Shown here: one piece after another, positions 1 through 8,072 of the stretch | Numbering within the stretch: the stretch's first letter is position 1 | How the letters are laid out: each line of letters begins with the position of its first letter | Origin: Parendozoicomonas verongulae | GTDB lineage: Bacteria; Pseudomonadota; Gammaproteobacteria; Pseudomonadales; Endozoicomonadaceae | Direction: 5' to 3' | Length of the DNA: 39,772 nucleotides | NCBI RefSeq assembly: GCF_009711465.1 | Contig: NZ_SMME01000864.1 | Location: 24,552 to 64,323, forward strand | The notes under the pieces: model-generated | Told to the model about the DNA's origin: nothing | The model's input: only the letters and a program-made list of their open reading frames with translations | Databases searched by the model: none | Made by a program: the position numbers and the translations under genes

Positions 1-69
1 AGCGGCTGCACACGGGTAGTTTTCTATGAGTTATGGCTGCTATATCAGCCATGCCCTTAATAAGGGTAC

Positions 70-732
70 TTACTCGCTATAATGTTCCCCTTCTGGGGAA
101 GTATTGCCATATGGCTCGAATTCCTGGCACAGCCAAGTATCCAGATGGGCAGCCAGCTCATCGACACCGGACTTATTCAGCGACGAAAATAGCTGGATGG
201 AGATCAGGTCTTCATGGCCTTTAAGTTGGTTGCGCAGCTTCTGCATGGCCGCTTTGGCCGCGCCGAATTTCAGCTTGTCGCTTTTGGTCAGCAGAATGTG
301 AAGAGGCATACCGCTGGATACAGACCAGTCGATCATAGTCTGGTCGAATTCCTTCAGCGGATGACGTATATCAACCAACAAGACAACGCCCACGAGACAT
401 TCGCGCTGCTCCAGGTAAGCACCTAAATGTTTCTGCCACTCCAGCTTCATCTTCTCTGGAACCTTGGCATAGCCGTAGCCGGGCAGGTCGACCAGACGGT
501 GCTCTTCATCCACCTCAAAGAAGTTGAGGAGTTGGGTGCGACCAGGCGTTTTACTGGTTCGGGCCAACTTGTTGGAGCCTGTGAGAGCGTTCAGAGCGCT
601 GGACTTACCGGCATTGGAGCGACCGGCAAAGGCAACCTCCCTGGCGGTAGGCGGCGGACACTGGTCCAGTCGCGCGGCGCTGATCATAAAACTGGTTGCG
701 CGATAGTTGAGGGAGGGGGTGGTTTCAGGCAT
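70..732 (-). CDS. engB: Ribosome biogenesis GTP-binding protein EngB (YihA/YsxC)
   Basis: A 220-residue TRAFAC-class small GTPase. Family members bind GTP and help assemble the large ribosomal subunit in the cytoplasm. The P-loop GRSNAGKS is at residues 37–44, the switch II motif DLPGYG near 80–86 and the base-specificity motif TKSD near 150. The length is normal for the family. The ATG at 732 is used; its upstream Shine-Dalgarno (AGAG) is weak, and Met16 is a possible later start. The gene is divergent from the cytochrome c5/c4 pair, the same arrangement as in Pseudomonas. Identification is secure from the motifs; the exact N-terminus is less so. Confidence 0.95.
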   Translation of the reverse strand: MPETTPSLNYRATSFMISAARLDQCPPPTAREVAFAGRSNAGKSSALNALTGSNKLARTSKTPGRTQLLNFFEVDEEHRLVDLPGYGYAKVPEKMKLEWQKHLGAYLEQRECLVGVVLLVDIRHPLKEFDQTMIDWSVSSGMPLHILLTKSDKLKFGAAKAAMQKLRNQLKGHEDLISIQLFSSLNKSGVDELAAHLDTWLCQEFEPYGNTSPEGEHYSE

Positions 733-782
733 TAAAAAGCTCTTTTCTCAGTGTTTTCTGGCGTTTATCGGAACAGCCGAGT

Positions 783-811
783 TCAGATTTACAGAGTGCA
801 TAGTATATAAT
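783..811 (+). promoter_or_regulatory. Sigma-70-like promoter for the cytochrome c5/c4 genes
   Basis: A perfect -10 hexamer TATAAT (806–811) lies 17 bp downstream of a -35-like TTCAGA (783–788; 4 of 6 match TTGACA). It sits about 100 bp before the cytochrome c5 start, in the intergenic space divergent from engB. This is the clearest promoter-like match I found in the window; use in the cell is inferred. Confidence 0.5.
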
Positions 812-908
812 GACCCCGCCTTAGTGCGAGCTTGTCTAAATTGGCAAGCCACAGAAAAATAAAAAGTGCATGCAAATAAAGCAAAAATGCCAGTCTGATG
901 AGGCACTT

Positions 909-1214
909 ATGAAGATAATGACCAGAATGGCCTTTTTCCTGGGGGTTCTTATCACAGCCCAGGCCGGGATGGCGCAAAAAGCACCGGAACAGATTTACCA
1001 GACTTCTTGCAAAATTTGCCATGATACAGGTGTTGCCAATGCTCCACGCAAAGGTAATGCTGAAGATTGGAAGCCAAGGTTGAGCAAGGGCATGGATACT
1101 CTTGTTACAAATATAAAAAACGGCATGGGCGCCATGCCACCCAAGGGTATGTGCATGGATTGCAGTGATAACGATTACATTGCGGTCATAAGATACATGT
1201 CCAGCTCGCAATAA
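909..1214 (+). CDS. Periplasmic monohaem cytochrome c5
   Basis: About 101 residues with an N-terminal signal peptide (basic start, hydrophobic stretch, cleavage near AGMAQ). There is one haem-attachment motif, CKICH. Downstream, a GAMPPKGMC stretch supplies the likely distal Met ligand, and the Cys-x-x-Cys that follows (CMDC) is typical of the c5 family. It would carry electrons in the periplasm to terminal oxidases or reductases. I chose the ATG at 909 rather than the in-frame ATG at 870: GAGG sits 5 nt upstream, and the signal peptide then begins at the start codon. It lies directly upstream of a dihaem cytochrome c4, probably in one transcript from the promoter near 800. Confidence 0.88.
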   Translation: MKIMTRMAFFLGVLITAQAGMAQKAPEQIYQTSCKICHDTGVANAPRKGNAEDWKPRLSKGMDTLVTNIKNGMGAMPPKGMCMDCSDNDYIAVIRYMSSSQ

Positions 1215-1284
1215 GTTGTTTGTGGGAACAGCTGAGCTGAACAGGGCAAATCGGATAAAAAATAACCGGAGCCGGGTTGTGTTG

Positions 1285-1890
1285 ATGAAAAAGTTAATTA
1301 TTTGTGTGTTGGTGACATTGGGGTGGACTGGCTACGCTGCGGCTTCCGGGGATGCTGCTGCAGGTAAAGATAAAACCGCTGTATGCGCAGCCTGTCATGG
1401 GGCAACCGGTGTCAGCATTGCTCCGAATTTCCCAAGCCTTGCGGGGCAGGGAGCGGGTTATCTGATCAAGCAGATGGAAGATATCAAGAGCGGCGAGCGG
1501 AAAGTTGTTGAGATGACAGGCATGGTTGAGAATCTCTCTGACCAGGATATTGCCGATATCGCAGCCTTTTATGCCAGCCAGGACGCTCCCCTTGGTATTG
1601 CCAAAGAGTCTTCCGTCAAGATCGGTCAACGCCTGTATTATGGTGGTGATGTTGAGAAGGGAATTCCTGGTTGTACCGCGTGTCACTCTCCCACCGGCCA
1701 GGGCAACTCTTTAGCCCGGTTCCCGGCTCTGGCCGGTCAGCAGCCGGATTACATTGCCAAGCAGTTACGTGACTTCCGTGAAGGTGATCGTGTGAATGAT
1801 GGCGACACCCGCATTATGCGCGATATCGCCGAGAAGCTCAGCAACAAGCAGATTGATGCTTTGAGCAGCTATATCAGCGGTCTGCGCTAA
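1285..1890 (+). CDS. Dihaem cytochrome c4
   Basis: A secreted protein of 201 residues with two repeated c-type domains. The haem motifs are CAACH in the first half and CTACH in the second. Each is followed by a Met-containing segment (MTGMVENLSD; RIMRDIAEKLS) that fits the sixth haem ligand. Family members pass electrons from the bc1 complex towards cbb3-type oxidases. The ATG at 1285 starts a clean signal peptide (MKKLIICVLVTLGW, ending in AAAS). An upstream in-frame TTG at 1216 would add an unlikely 23-residue leader. A cytochrome c4 gene next to engB and dsbA is the Pseudomonas order. A 9-bp hairpin follows the stop. Confidence 0.92.
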   Translation: MKKLIICVLVTLGWTGYAAASGDAAAGKDKTAVCAACHGATGVSIAPNFPSLAGQGAGYLIKQMEDIKSGERKVVEMTGMVENLSDQDIADIAAFYASQDAPLGIAKESSVKIGQRLYYGGDVEKGIPGCTACHSPTGQGNSLARFPALAGQQPDYIAKQLRDFREGDRVNDGDTRIMRDIAEKLSNKQIDALSSYISGLR

Positions 1891-1900
1891 TTATCTTCTG

Positions 1901-1922
1901 GCGAGGCTCAGATGAGCCTCGC
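1901..1922 (+). terminator. Hairpin after cytochrome c4
   Basis: A perfect 9-bp inverted repeat (GCGAGGCTC / GAGCCTCGC) with a 4-nt AGAT loop starts 10 nt after the cytochrome c4 stop. No U-run follows, so it may be a transcript-end stabiliser or a weak terminator rather than a classic intrinsic terminator. Confidence 0.55.
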
Positions 1923-2024
1923 TAATCACTTGCCTTTCATCACCATCTGTCCTTCTGACTTGCTGTTTTCCTGCTAATTTAAAATAACGAAAACTTTTTG
2001 TGTCGTGCGTTTGTGGGGGAAAAT

Positions 2025-2723
2025 ATGGGAAAACTGCTGTCTGGACTTTTTCTGGCTCTGATTACTCTGTCTGTTTCTGCTGCGCCAGCAGGGTATCGTG
2101 AAGGTGTGGATTTTAAGCAGCTTAAACAGTCTCTCCCCGTTGTCGTAACACCTGATAAAATCGAGATAGACACTGTTTTCTGGTACGGCTGCTCCCATTG
2201 TTTTGATCTGGCCAGAATGCAGGAAAACTGGAAAGAAAAGCTGGGTACGGACGTGGATACCTCTGACGTTCCAGTGATATTCGGTAAGCCCTGGCAGGCC
2301 CATGCACAATTGTTTTATGCTCTGGAAGATTTAAAACTGCTGGATAAAGCGCACTTTGCTGTTTTCGATGCTGTTCAAAAGCAGGGTCGGCGGTTGGATA
2401 ATGAAAAAGATATGGCCGCATTTCTCAAAGAACGGTACGGTGTGAATGAAGCGGACTTTGAACGTGCCTATGACTCTTTCGGCGTTCGGAACCAGACACA
2501 AAAAGCCAGCGCCATTACTCGTGGCGCACAGCTCACCGGAGTGCCGGCCATTATTGTGAATAATCGTTACCTTGTGGATCCAGCTATGGCTGGAGGTCTG
2601 GAAAATATGCTCAAGGTGACCGAGTATCTGATTGAGAAAATCAGAGCAGAAAAAGAAGCAGCAGGTAAAGCGGAGAAGCTAGAGAAGGCAGTCTCTACCG
2701 TTTCAGTACCAGCTGACGGATGA
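2025..2723 (+). CDS. dsbA: Periplasmic thiol:disulfide interchange protein DsbA
   Basis: A protein of 232 residues with a signal peptide (MGKLLSGLFLALITLSVSAA) and a thioredoxin fold with helical insertion. It would introduce disulfide bonds into exported proteins. The active site is FWYGCSHC, so the dipeptide between the cysteines is Ser-His instead of the usual Pro-His. The cis-proline loop GVPAIIV is present in the second half. The ATG at 2025 follows a strong GGGGGA box; an in-frame TTG at 1998 is less likely. The C-terminal 30 residues are a charged Lys/Glu/Ala tail. The position between cytochrome c4 and an EEP-family gene matches Pseudomonas. Confidence 0.93.
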   Translation: MGKLLSGLFLALITLSVSAAPAGYREGVDFKQLKQSLPVVVTPDKIEIDTVFWYGCSHCFDLARMQENWKEKLGTDVDTSDVPVIFGKPWQAHAQLFYALEDLKLLDKAHFAVFDAVQKQGRRLDNEKDMAAFLKERYGVNEADFERAYDSFGVRNQTQKASAITRGAQLTGVPAIIVNNRYLVDPAMAGGLENMLKVTEYLIEKIRAEKEAAGKAEKLEKAVSTVSVPADG

Positions 2724-2742
2724 TAAAGATGATTAAAATGCA

Positions 2743-2764
2743 GGCTCCGGCAAAAGGCCGGGCC
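2743..2764 (+). terminator. GC-rich hairpin between dsbA and the EEP gene
   Basis: GGC-t-CCGG pairs with CCGGGCC across a CAAAAGG loop, leaving one bulged T. There is no T-run after it. It could weakly terminate dsbA transcription or shape the leader of the EEP gene, whose AAGG box begins right after it at 2765. Confidence 0.35.
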
Positions 2765-2779
2765 AAGGTCTAGTAATTT

Positions 2780-3703
2780 ATGCCGTTAAAAACGGTTCAG
2801 GGTTTTCTAACCCGGCAGTTCCTTGAGCGCAGTTACACCCATGGTCGTGGCTTTACTCGTGAACATGTGGCTACCTCCCTACTGCATAGCGACGAAGAGA
2901 GAACCACAGAATTGCAAACTCTTCGTCTGTTGAGTTTCAATATTCAGGTGGGCATCAGTACCGGGCAGTACAAGCACTATGTGACTCGCAGCTGGCAGCA
3001 TGTGCTGCCTTCCTCGGCTCGCCAGAAAAACCTTGATCGGATCGCCCACCTTGTACACGATTATGATCTGGTTGCTCTGCAGGAAGCCGATGGCGGGAGC
3101 CTGCGCAGTGGCTTTATTAACCAGATTGAATACCTCGCACACCGTGGTCACTTCCCATGGTGGTATCAGCAACTCAATCGTAATCTTGGTCATATCGCCA
3201 AACACAGTAATGGTGTACTCATCCGTTGCCTTCCTGAGCAACTTGAAGATCATAAACTTCCAGGGTTTATTCCCGGGCGGGGAGCGATTGCTCTTGAGTT
3301 AGGAGAGAAAAATCCCATTCTGGTGGTGGTGATGCACCTTGCTCTGAGCCGTCACGGGCGGGATGTCCAGCTCTCCTACATTCGTAAGCTGATGGATAAC
3401 TTCGAACATGTGGTGCTTATGGGGGATATGAATGCTCACGCAGGACAACTGCTGGGGGATTCTCCTTTAACCGGTGCCGGTTTGCACAGTGCTTCGATGG
3501 ATGTGCACACCTTCCCGAGCTGGAAGCCCAGCAAGTCCCTTGACCATATATTGCTGAGCTCCAGCCTGAGAGCGAAATCCTTTTCTGTTCTGAACTTCCC
3601 GCAGTCAGACCATCTGCCGGTGGCCGTGGAAATCAATCTGCCTGCGGGAGTGAGCATTCAGAAGAGGTGTTCTACGAACAAAAGTGTTCTAACAGCTCAT
3701 TAA
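2780..3703 (+). CDS. Endonuclease/exonuclease/phosphatase (EEP) family protein
   Basis: A 307-residue protein of the DNase I-like EEP fold. Visible family motifs are LSFNIQVG (metal-side Asn), ALQEADGG (metal-binding Glu), MGDMNAH (catalytic GDxN) and QSDHLPV (the SDH motif with catalytic His near the end). No signal peptide or membrane segment is seen, so it is probably cytoplasmic. The substrate cannot be told: the fold covers nucleases, phosphodiesterases and sphingomyelinases. From memory, a homologue occupies the same place after dsbA in Pseudomonas. The start is uncertain because the first ~45 residues precede the conserved fold. The 3' end overlaps the convergent hemW by 32 bp. Confidence 0.82.
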   Translation: MPLKTVQGFLTRQFLERSYTHGRGFTREHVATSLLHSDEERTTELQTLRLLSFNIQVGISTGQYKHYVTRSWQHVLPSSARQKNLDRIAHLVHDYDLVALQEADGGSLRSGFINQIEYLAHRGHFPWWYQQLNRNLGHIAKHSNGVLIRCLPEQLEDHKLPGFIPGRGAIALELGEKNPILVVVMHLALSRHGRDVQLSYIRKLMDNFEHVVLMGDMNAHAGQLLGDSPLTGAGLHSASMDVHTFPSWKPSKSLDHILLSSSLRAKSFSVLNFPQSDHLPVAVEINLPAGVSIQKRCSTNKSVLTAH

Positions 3704-4880
3704 GGAACAGGCTGCCGCGCTCTGTGGGCTGAATGCGTTCAGGGTCACTGACCAACAGCCCCATAGAGCGAAGATTTTCGAGTGTTTCTTTCTGTTTCTC
3801 CAAAGACAGGCCGGTTCGTTGCTGATAAAGCTCTGCATTTACGCCACTGTGCAGACGCAGGGCATTCATCATAAATTCCAGTGGCAGCTCATCGGGTTGC
3901 AGAATTCTTTCTCCCGCCAGAAATGCTTTTTCTGAGTTGAGATAATCGCCAGGCAAGCGTGTTTTCCAGTTCCTGCGAATCAGGCCAGAGTTCAGGTCTG
4001 TCATCTTGCCATGGGCACCCGCACCAATACCGATAAAATCACCAAACTGCCAGTAGTTCAGATTATGGTGGGACTGCTTACCCGTCCGCCCATAAGCAGA
4101 AATTTCATACTGCTTATAACCATGGCTAGCAAGAAATGCCTGCCCTTTCTCCTGAATATTCCAGAGAGTATCATCCTCAGGTAGCGCAGGCGGTTTGCTC
4201 CAGAATACGGTGTTGGGCTCGATGGTGAGCTGGTACCAGGAGATATGCTCAGGCTTGAGGGCTGCGGCTGTGGCAAGATCTTCCATAGCCATAGCTTCGG
4301 TCTGCTCTGGCAGGCCGTGCATCAGGTCGAGATTGATATTGTCAAAGCCCGCAGCTCGAGCCATAGCCATGGCTTTTTGCGCTTCATGACCAGAATGAAT
4401 ACGGCCGAGGGCTTTCAGACAGCTATCGTGAAAACTCTGCACACCAATAGAGAGGCGGTTAATGCCCGCTTTGCGGAAACCATTAAAGCGTTCCTGCTCA
4501 AAAGTACCCGGGTTTGCCTCCATGGTGATTTCCATGTTGGGGCTGAATGACAGCTGTTCTTTAAGCCCGGCAAATAATTGCTTGTAGGACTCCGGGCTCA
4601 GCAGGCTCGGTGTTCCCCCACCAATAAAAATACTGTGCAGTGCCCTGCCCTGAATTGCACCGGTTTCCTGTTTGAGATCATCGAGCAGTGCCTGAATATA
4701 TTCCTGTTCAGGAAGTTCTCCAGCACTGTTCTGGGATTTATCCGCCTGATGAGAGTTAAAGTCGCAATAAGGGCACTTGCGAATACACCAGGGCACATGG
4801 ATATAAAGACTCAGGGGCGGCAGTTGCAGCCCCTGAGGTTGATGAATGTTGATTGGTTGGATCACTGAATTGAAAGTCAC
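3672..4880 (-). CDS. hemW: Radical SAM haem chaperone HemW
   Basis: A 402-residue radical SAM protein. The 4Fe-4S cluster cysteines are Cys32, Cys36 and Cys39 (CIRKCPYC, followed by DF). The GGGTPSLL segment is the usual SAM-binding GGGTP motif, and the C-terminal HemN-like domain is present. HemW proteins lack coproporphyrinogen oxidase activity and are thought to insert haem into respiratory enzymes. The start appears to be GTG at 4880 with no clear Shine-Dalgarno; GTG at 4865 is an alternative. It is the last gene of a leftward run after rdgB, with only 5 nt between them, so co-transcription is likely. Confidence 0.93.
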   Translation of the reverse strand: MTFNSVIQPINIHQPQGLQLPPLSLYIHVPWCIRKCPYCDFNSHQADKSQNSAGELPEQEYIQALLDDLKQETGAIQGRALHSIFIGGGTPSLLSPESYKQLFAGLKEQLSFSPNMEITMEANPGTFEQERFNGFRKAGINRLSIGVQSFHDSCLKALGRIHSGHEAQKAMAMARAAGFDNINLDLMHGLPEQTEAMAMEDLATAAALKPEHISWYQLTIEPNTVFWSKPPALPEDDTLWNIQEKGQAFLASHGYKQYEISAYGRTGKQSHHNLNYWQFGDFIGIGAGAHGKMTDLNSGLIRRNWKTRLPGDYLNSEKAFLAGERILQPDELPLEFMMNALRLHSGVNAELYQQRTGLSLEKQKETLENLRSMGLLVSDPERIQPTERGSLFLNELLEHFCS

Positions 4881-4885
4881 TGAGC

Positions 4886-5488
4886 TTAGAGCCTGCCCTT
4901 CTTGTTCAAAGCGGCCATCAGCAGTTTCAGTGCCTTGGCACGGTGGCTCAGTTGGTTTTTCTGTTCAGGCTTTAACTCTGCAGACGCACACTGAGTTTCC
5001 GGTACGAAGAACGCAGGGTCGTAACCGAAACCGTTATCGCCACGGGTTTCCTCCAGAATATGTCCGTCCCAGGATCCCTGACAGATCAGCGGTGTTGGGT
5101 CATCGGCGTGACGCAGGAAAACCAGCACACACTGAAAGCGGGCCGTGCGCTTTTCGGCAGGGACACCCTTCATTTCGTTCAGCAGCTTCTCAATGTTATC
5201 GCTGTCGGACGCGTCTTCACCGGCAAAGCGTGCGGAGTAAATGCCCGGTGCACCCTTGAGATAATCCACCTCAAGACCAGAATCGTCAGCAATGGCTGGT
5301 AAGCCGGAGATACGGGAGGCATGGCGAGCTTTGAGAATGGCGTTTTCCACAAAGGTCAGACCGGTTTCTTCGACGTTGCCGGTGTTGAAGTCGCTTTGTG
5401 GGCGCACTGTCATATTGAGGGGAGCCAGCATCTCCTGAAACTCCGCAAGCTTTCCACGGTTGCCAGTGGCGATAACAATTTCGGACAT
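4886..5488 (-). CDS. rdgB: XTP/dITP diphosphatase RdgB (HAM1 family)
   Basis: About 200 residues. It hydrolyses non-canonical purine triphosphates (ITP, dITP, XTP) to monophosphates, keeping them out of DNA and RNA. Family motifs visible are IATGNRGK near the N-terminus, ADDSGLEVD (metal and catalytic Asp pair), GFGYDPAF and SHRAKAL near the C-terminus. I chose the ATG at 5488 because the conserved IATGN begins just after it. A GTG at 5497 overlaps the stop of the upstream gene and has AAGGA close by, so it is a real alternative that adds three residues. The gene is tightly packed with its neighbours. Confidence 0.94.
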   Translation of the reverse strand: MSEIVIATGNRGKLAEFQEMLAPLNMTVRPQSDFNTGNVEETGLTFVENAILKARHASRISGLPAIADDSGLEVDYLKGAPGIYSARFAGEDASDSDNIEKLLNEMKGVPAEKRTARFQCVLVFLRHADDPTPLICQGSWDGHILEETRGDNGFGYDPAFFVPETQCASAELKPEQKNQLSHRAKALKLLMAALNKKGRL

Positions 5489-5493
5489 TCTTC

Positions 5494-5931
5494 TCACTCA
5501 TCCTTATAAAACTTCTGGCTGAACGTCACTGTCTCTTTCATTTGGCTACCCTCGGGCTGCACGGTGATGGTGAAGTGTAGCAATTCGTCGTGGGTGAATT
5601 TGAAAGACGACAGGTAATACATGGCGTCTCCCTCATCAACCAGCCAGGTGTTCAGGTTCTTTTTCTGCGCCATCAGGTTGGCCGATTCCACCACAACATC
5701 TGCCTTCACTGGTTTGCCGTTTTTGAGTACGGAGGTGTTGATCAGGCCGAGGGTGGGAGAACGCTCTATACCATAAGCTTTGGCGACATTCGGGAGTAGG
5801 AACGTACTGTTAAAGGCGTTGTAATGAACTACGTAATCGCCGAACAGCTGCTCTGTGGCTTTGGCTGCAGTGCTCAATAACAAAGGTGAAAGCGCAAGGC
5901 TGGCACACAGGAAAAGGCGTAAAAACTTCAT
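5494..5931 (-). CDS. Secreted DUF4426 protein
   Basis: A 145-residue protein with a clear signal peptide (MKFLRLFLCASLALSPLLLS, cleavage near AKA), so it should be periplasmic. The rest is a small beta-rich domain matching DUF4426 as I know it from Pseudomonas, where it also sits between metW and rdgB. No function is established and no catalytic motif is visible. The ATG at 5931 has a strong GGGGGAG box. It starts 12 nt after the metW stop, and its stop overlaps the possible GTG start of rdgB, so it belongs to the met-rdgB-hemW transcript. Confidence 0.82.
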   Translation of the reverse strand: MKFLRLFLCASLALSPLLLSTAAKATEQLFGDYVVHYNAFNSTFLLPNVAKAYGIERSPTLGLINTSVLKNGKPVKADVVVESANLMAQKKNLNTWLVDEGDAMYYLSSFKFTHDELLHFTITVQPEGSQMKETVTFSQKFYKDE

Positions 5932-5943
5932 AATTCTCCCCCG

Positions 5944-6543
5944 TTATCTCAGCTTTGGTCTGAGATGGTAAATGGCAACTTCCCCAAACAGGTTAGGGAT
6001 TATCTGGCCCAAAGTGTTGCGGTGGTGCTGTTGATCGGTCACCAGACGGTTCACGATATCCAGCTTTTTGTTATGGCACAGTGCTTCAAAATCTTTGAAG
6101 GTACAGAAGTGGATATTGGGTGTGTCATACCAGGAATAAGGCATAAATTCAGAAACAGGCATTCGCCCCCTCAGGGACAGGTATAAACGACAGCGCCAGT
6201 GCCCGAAGTTGGGGAAGGTGACAATGCACTCTTTACCTACCCGCAACATTTCATCGAGCACTTTGTCTGGATTGCGCAGGGCTTGCAGGGCAGAGGTCAT
6301 CACCACAGTATCGAAACTCTTATCTGCAAAATTATGCAAACCTTCGTCGATATCCTGCTCAATCACATTCACCCGTCGTTTAATACACTTAAGGATGTTA
6401 GCTTCATTAATTTCCAGTCCGTAGCCTTTAATATTTTTGTTTCGCTGGAGTTGTTGCAAAAGCTCCCCGTCACCACAGGCTAGATCAAGGATATGGCTGT
6501 CGGGAGTGATCCACTGGCTGATGACTTTAAAATCCCTTCTCAT
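5944..6543 (-). CDS. metW: Methionine biosynthesis protein MetW
   Basis: About 199 residues with a class I SAM-dependent methyltransferase fold. The glycine-rich SAM loop is [13 protein letters not shown], and a later acidic segment [11 protein letters not shown] fits motif II. MetW is found beside metX and is required with it for homoserine acylation in some proteobacteria; its catalytic role is not settled. The ATG at 6543 overlaps the metX stop as ATGA, indicating translational coupling. An earlier GTG/ATG at 6567 inside metX would add 8 residues and is less likely. Confidence 0.93.
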   Translation of the reverse strand: MRRDFKVISQWITPDSHILDLACGDGELLQQLQRNKNIKGYGLEINEANILKCIKRRVNVIEQDIDEGLHNFADKSFDTVVMTSALQALRNPDKVLDEMLRVGKECIVTFPNFGHWRCRLYLSLRGRMPVSEFMPYSWYDTPNIHFCTFKDFEALCHNKKLDIVNRLVTDQQHHRNTLGQIIPNLFGEVAIYHLRPKLR

Positions 6544-7703
6544 TGTTCTGCACTCCCTGGCTCGCACTCATTCGCAATATGGCTCATCCAGGCTCCCAGC
6601 GCCTCGGTGTAACGAGGAATGTCCATCAGGAAGGCGTCGTGCCCTTGAGGCGCATCAATCTTCAGATAGCTGACTTCTTTTCGTGCCATGTGCAGAGCGT
6701 TTACTATTTCCTCGGAGCGTTCGGGGCTGAAACGCCAGTCGGTGGTAAACGACACCACGAAGAAGCGCGCTGTCGTGTGAGACAGAGCTTTGACAAGATT
6801 ATTATCAAAGCGGCTGGCCGGGTCGTAATAGTCCAGTGCTCGTGTCATCAGCAGGTAGGTGTTGGCATCAAACCGTTTGCTGAATGATTCCCCCTGATAA
6901 CGCAGATAGCTTTCTACCTGAAACTCAATACCAAAATCGAAATTAAAGTGAGTGTCACGCATCTCACGGCCAAACTTCTCTTTCATGGCATCGTCGGAAA
7001 GGTATGTGATATGCCCCACCATACGTGCCAGACCAAGACCGGCCGCAGGTAGCGTATCGGCTTCAAGATAGCGACCATTACAAAAGTCAGGATCAGACAT
7101 AATGGCCTGACGAGCTACTTCATTAAAGGCGATGTTCTGCGCGGAGAGTTTAGGTGCGGAGGCAATCACCACAGCATTACGCAAACGCTCCGGATAACGG
7201 ATTGACCACTCCAGCACCTGCATGCCCCCAAGGCTGCCCCCGACAACGGCGGCCCACTGCTCAATGCCCAGATGATCAGCAAGGCGAGCCTGACTTTCTA
7301 CCCAGTCATCAACAGTGACCACAGGAAAATCTGGCCCCCACACTTTGCCGGTATTCGGGTTGATACTGGTCGGGCCAGTGCTGCCTGCGCAACCACCCAG
7401 GTTATTCAGACACACAACGAAGAAACGATTGGTATCAATGGCTTTGCCGGGACCGATACTGGTGTCCCACCAACCGGGCTTGCGGTCGTCGGGGGAGTGG
7501 TAGCCTGCGGCATGGTGGTCGCCACTGAGAGCGTGGCAGATCAAAACGGCATTACTGCGGCTGGGATTGAGGGTGCCGTAGGTTTCGATCATCAAGTCAT
7601 ACTGAGAAAGCTCGCGGCCACAGCTGAGGGTGAGCGGCGTGGTAAAGGACATCAGCTCTGGTGTAACCAGGCCGACAGAGCTCTCCTGAGCGATCTCTGA
7701 CAT
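6540..7703 (-). CDS. metX: Homoserine O-acyltransferase MetX (probably succinyltransferase)
   Basis: A 387-residue alpha/beta-hydrolase enzyme. It transfers an acyl group to homoserine as the first committed step of methionine synthesis. The oxyanion and substrate segment [15 protein letters not shown] and the nucleophile elbow GGSLGG are present. A late Asp (TTDWRFSP) and His (PQGHDAF) complete the triad. Related MetX enzymes linked to metW in Pseudomonas have been shown to use succinyl-CoA, so succinyl donor use is likely but not provable by eye. It heads the leftward metX–metW–DUF4426–rdgB–hemW run. Its leader contains an 8-bp inverted repeat about 60 bp upstream. Confidence 0.93.
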   Translation of the reverse strand: MSEIAQESSVGLVTPELMSFTTPLTLSCGRELSQYDLMIETYGTLNPSRSNAVLICHALSGDHHAAGYHSPDDRKPGWWDTSIGPGKAIDTNRFFVVCLNNLGGCAGSTGPTSINPNTGKVWGPDFPVVTVDDWVESQARLADHLGIEQWAAVVGGSLGGMQVLEWSIRYPERLRNAVVIASAPKLSAQNIAFNEVARQAIMSDPDFCNGRYLEADTLPAAGLGLARMVGHITYLSDDAMKEKFGREMRDTHFNFDFGIEFQVESYLRYQGESFSKRFDANTYLLMTRALDYYDPASRFDNNLVKALSHTTARFFVVSFTTDWRFSPERSEEIVNALHMARKEVSYLKIDAPQGHDAFLMDIPRYTEALGAWMSHIANECEPGSAEQ

Positions 7704-7761
7704 CGTTATTGTGCCGCCTCTATCTGTTGTTGACTGTTTTTTTAGGTTTTCGCCCCGCAGT

Positions 7762-7797
7762 CTAAAGACGGTCTGCTAAGGGCGCAACAGTCTTTAG
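7762..7797 (-). promoter_or_regulatory. Inverted repeat in the metX leader
   Basis: CTAAAGAC (7762–7769) and GTCTTTAG (7790–7797) form a perfect 8-bp inverted repeat with a 20-nt spacer, 59–94 bp before the metX start. The neighbouring GCAG/CTGC segments could form a competing, smaller stem. It could be an operator or an mRNA leader fold. It does not match a SAM riboswitch that I recognise, nor a tandem MetJ box array. Confidence 0.4.
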
Positions 7798-7960
7798 CGA
7801 GCAACAGAAATCGTAGCTTGAATTTCGACAATTAGGGGTGCAGGTTATGCTCAATAGTCTACCCTCCAAGGGTCCATCTCAGAAGGTAGTGAACCTTTCT
7901 GGTTTATCACCTGCCTTCCGTACCTGAACTCCTAAGTTTTTTTCGTAAACAGACTTCCTG

Positions 7961-8044
7961 AGCCTGTCAGACTTGTTTGGCCCTGCAGTTATGTTGGAGC
8001 CAACTCTTTTGCAGTAGGCCAGCATTGTGTCTGACTGGCTTTTT
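7961..8044 (+). promoter_or_regulatory. Long three-helix hairpin with U-run in the glpT leader (candidate attenuator)
   Basis: Read on the + strand this is an 84-nt imperfect palindrome ending in T5. The outer stem AGCCTGTCAGAC (7961–7972) pairs with GTCTGACTGGCT (8029–8040) with one mismatch. The middle stem TGGCC-CTGCA (7978–7987) pairs with TGCAG-ta-GGCCA (8010–8021). The inner stem is GTTGG (7993–7997) with CCAAC (8000–8004). It ends 28 nt before the glpT GTG start. No + strand gene lies upstream for it to terminate, so an attenuator or structured regulatory leader is the best reading. No riboswitch class is recognised. Confidence 0.6.
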
Positions 8045-8072
8045 GTATCATCTACCTTATGAGGATTGTAAA

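Noticed and set aside
7762..7797. MetJ operator array ahead of metX
   Set aside because: AGACGGTCT is near the 8-bp MetJ box but has an extra base, and no tandem second box is present.
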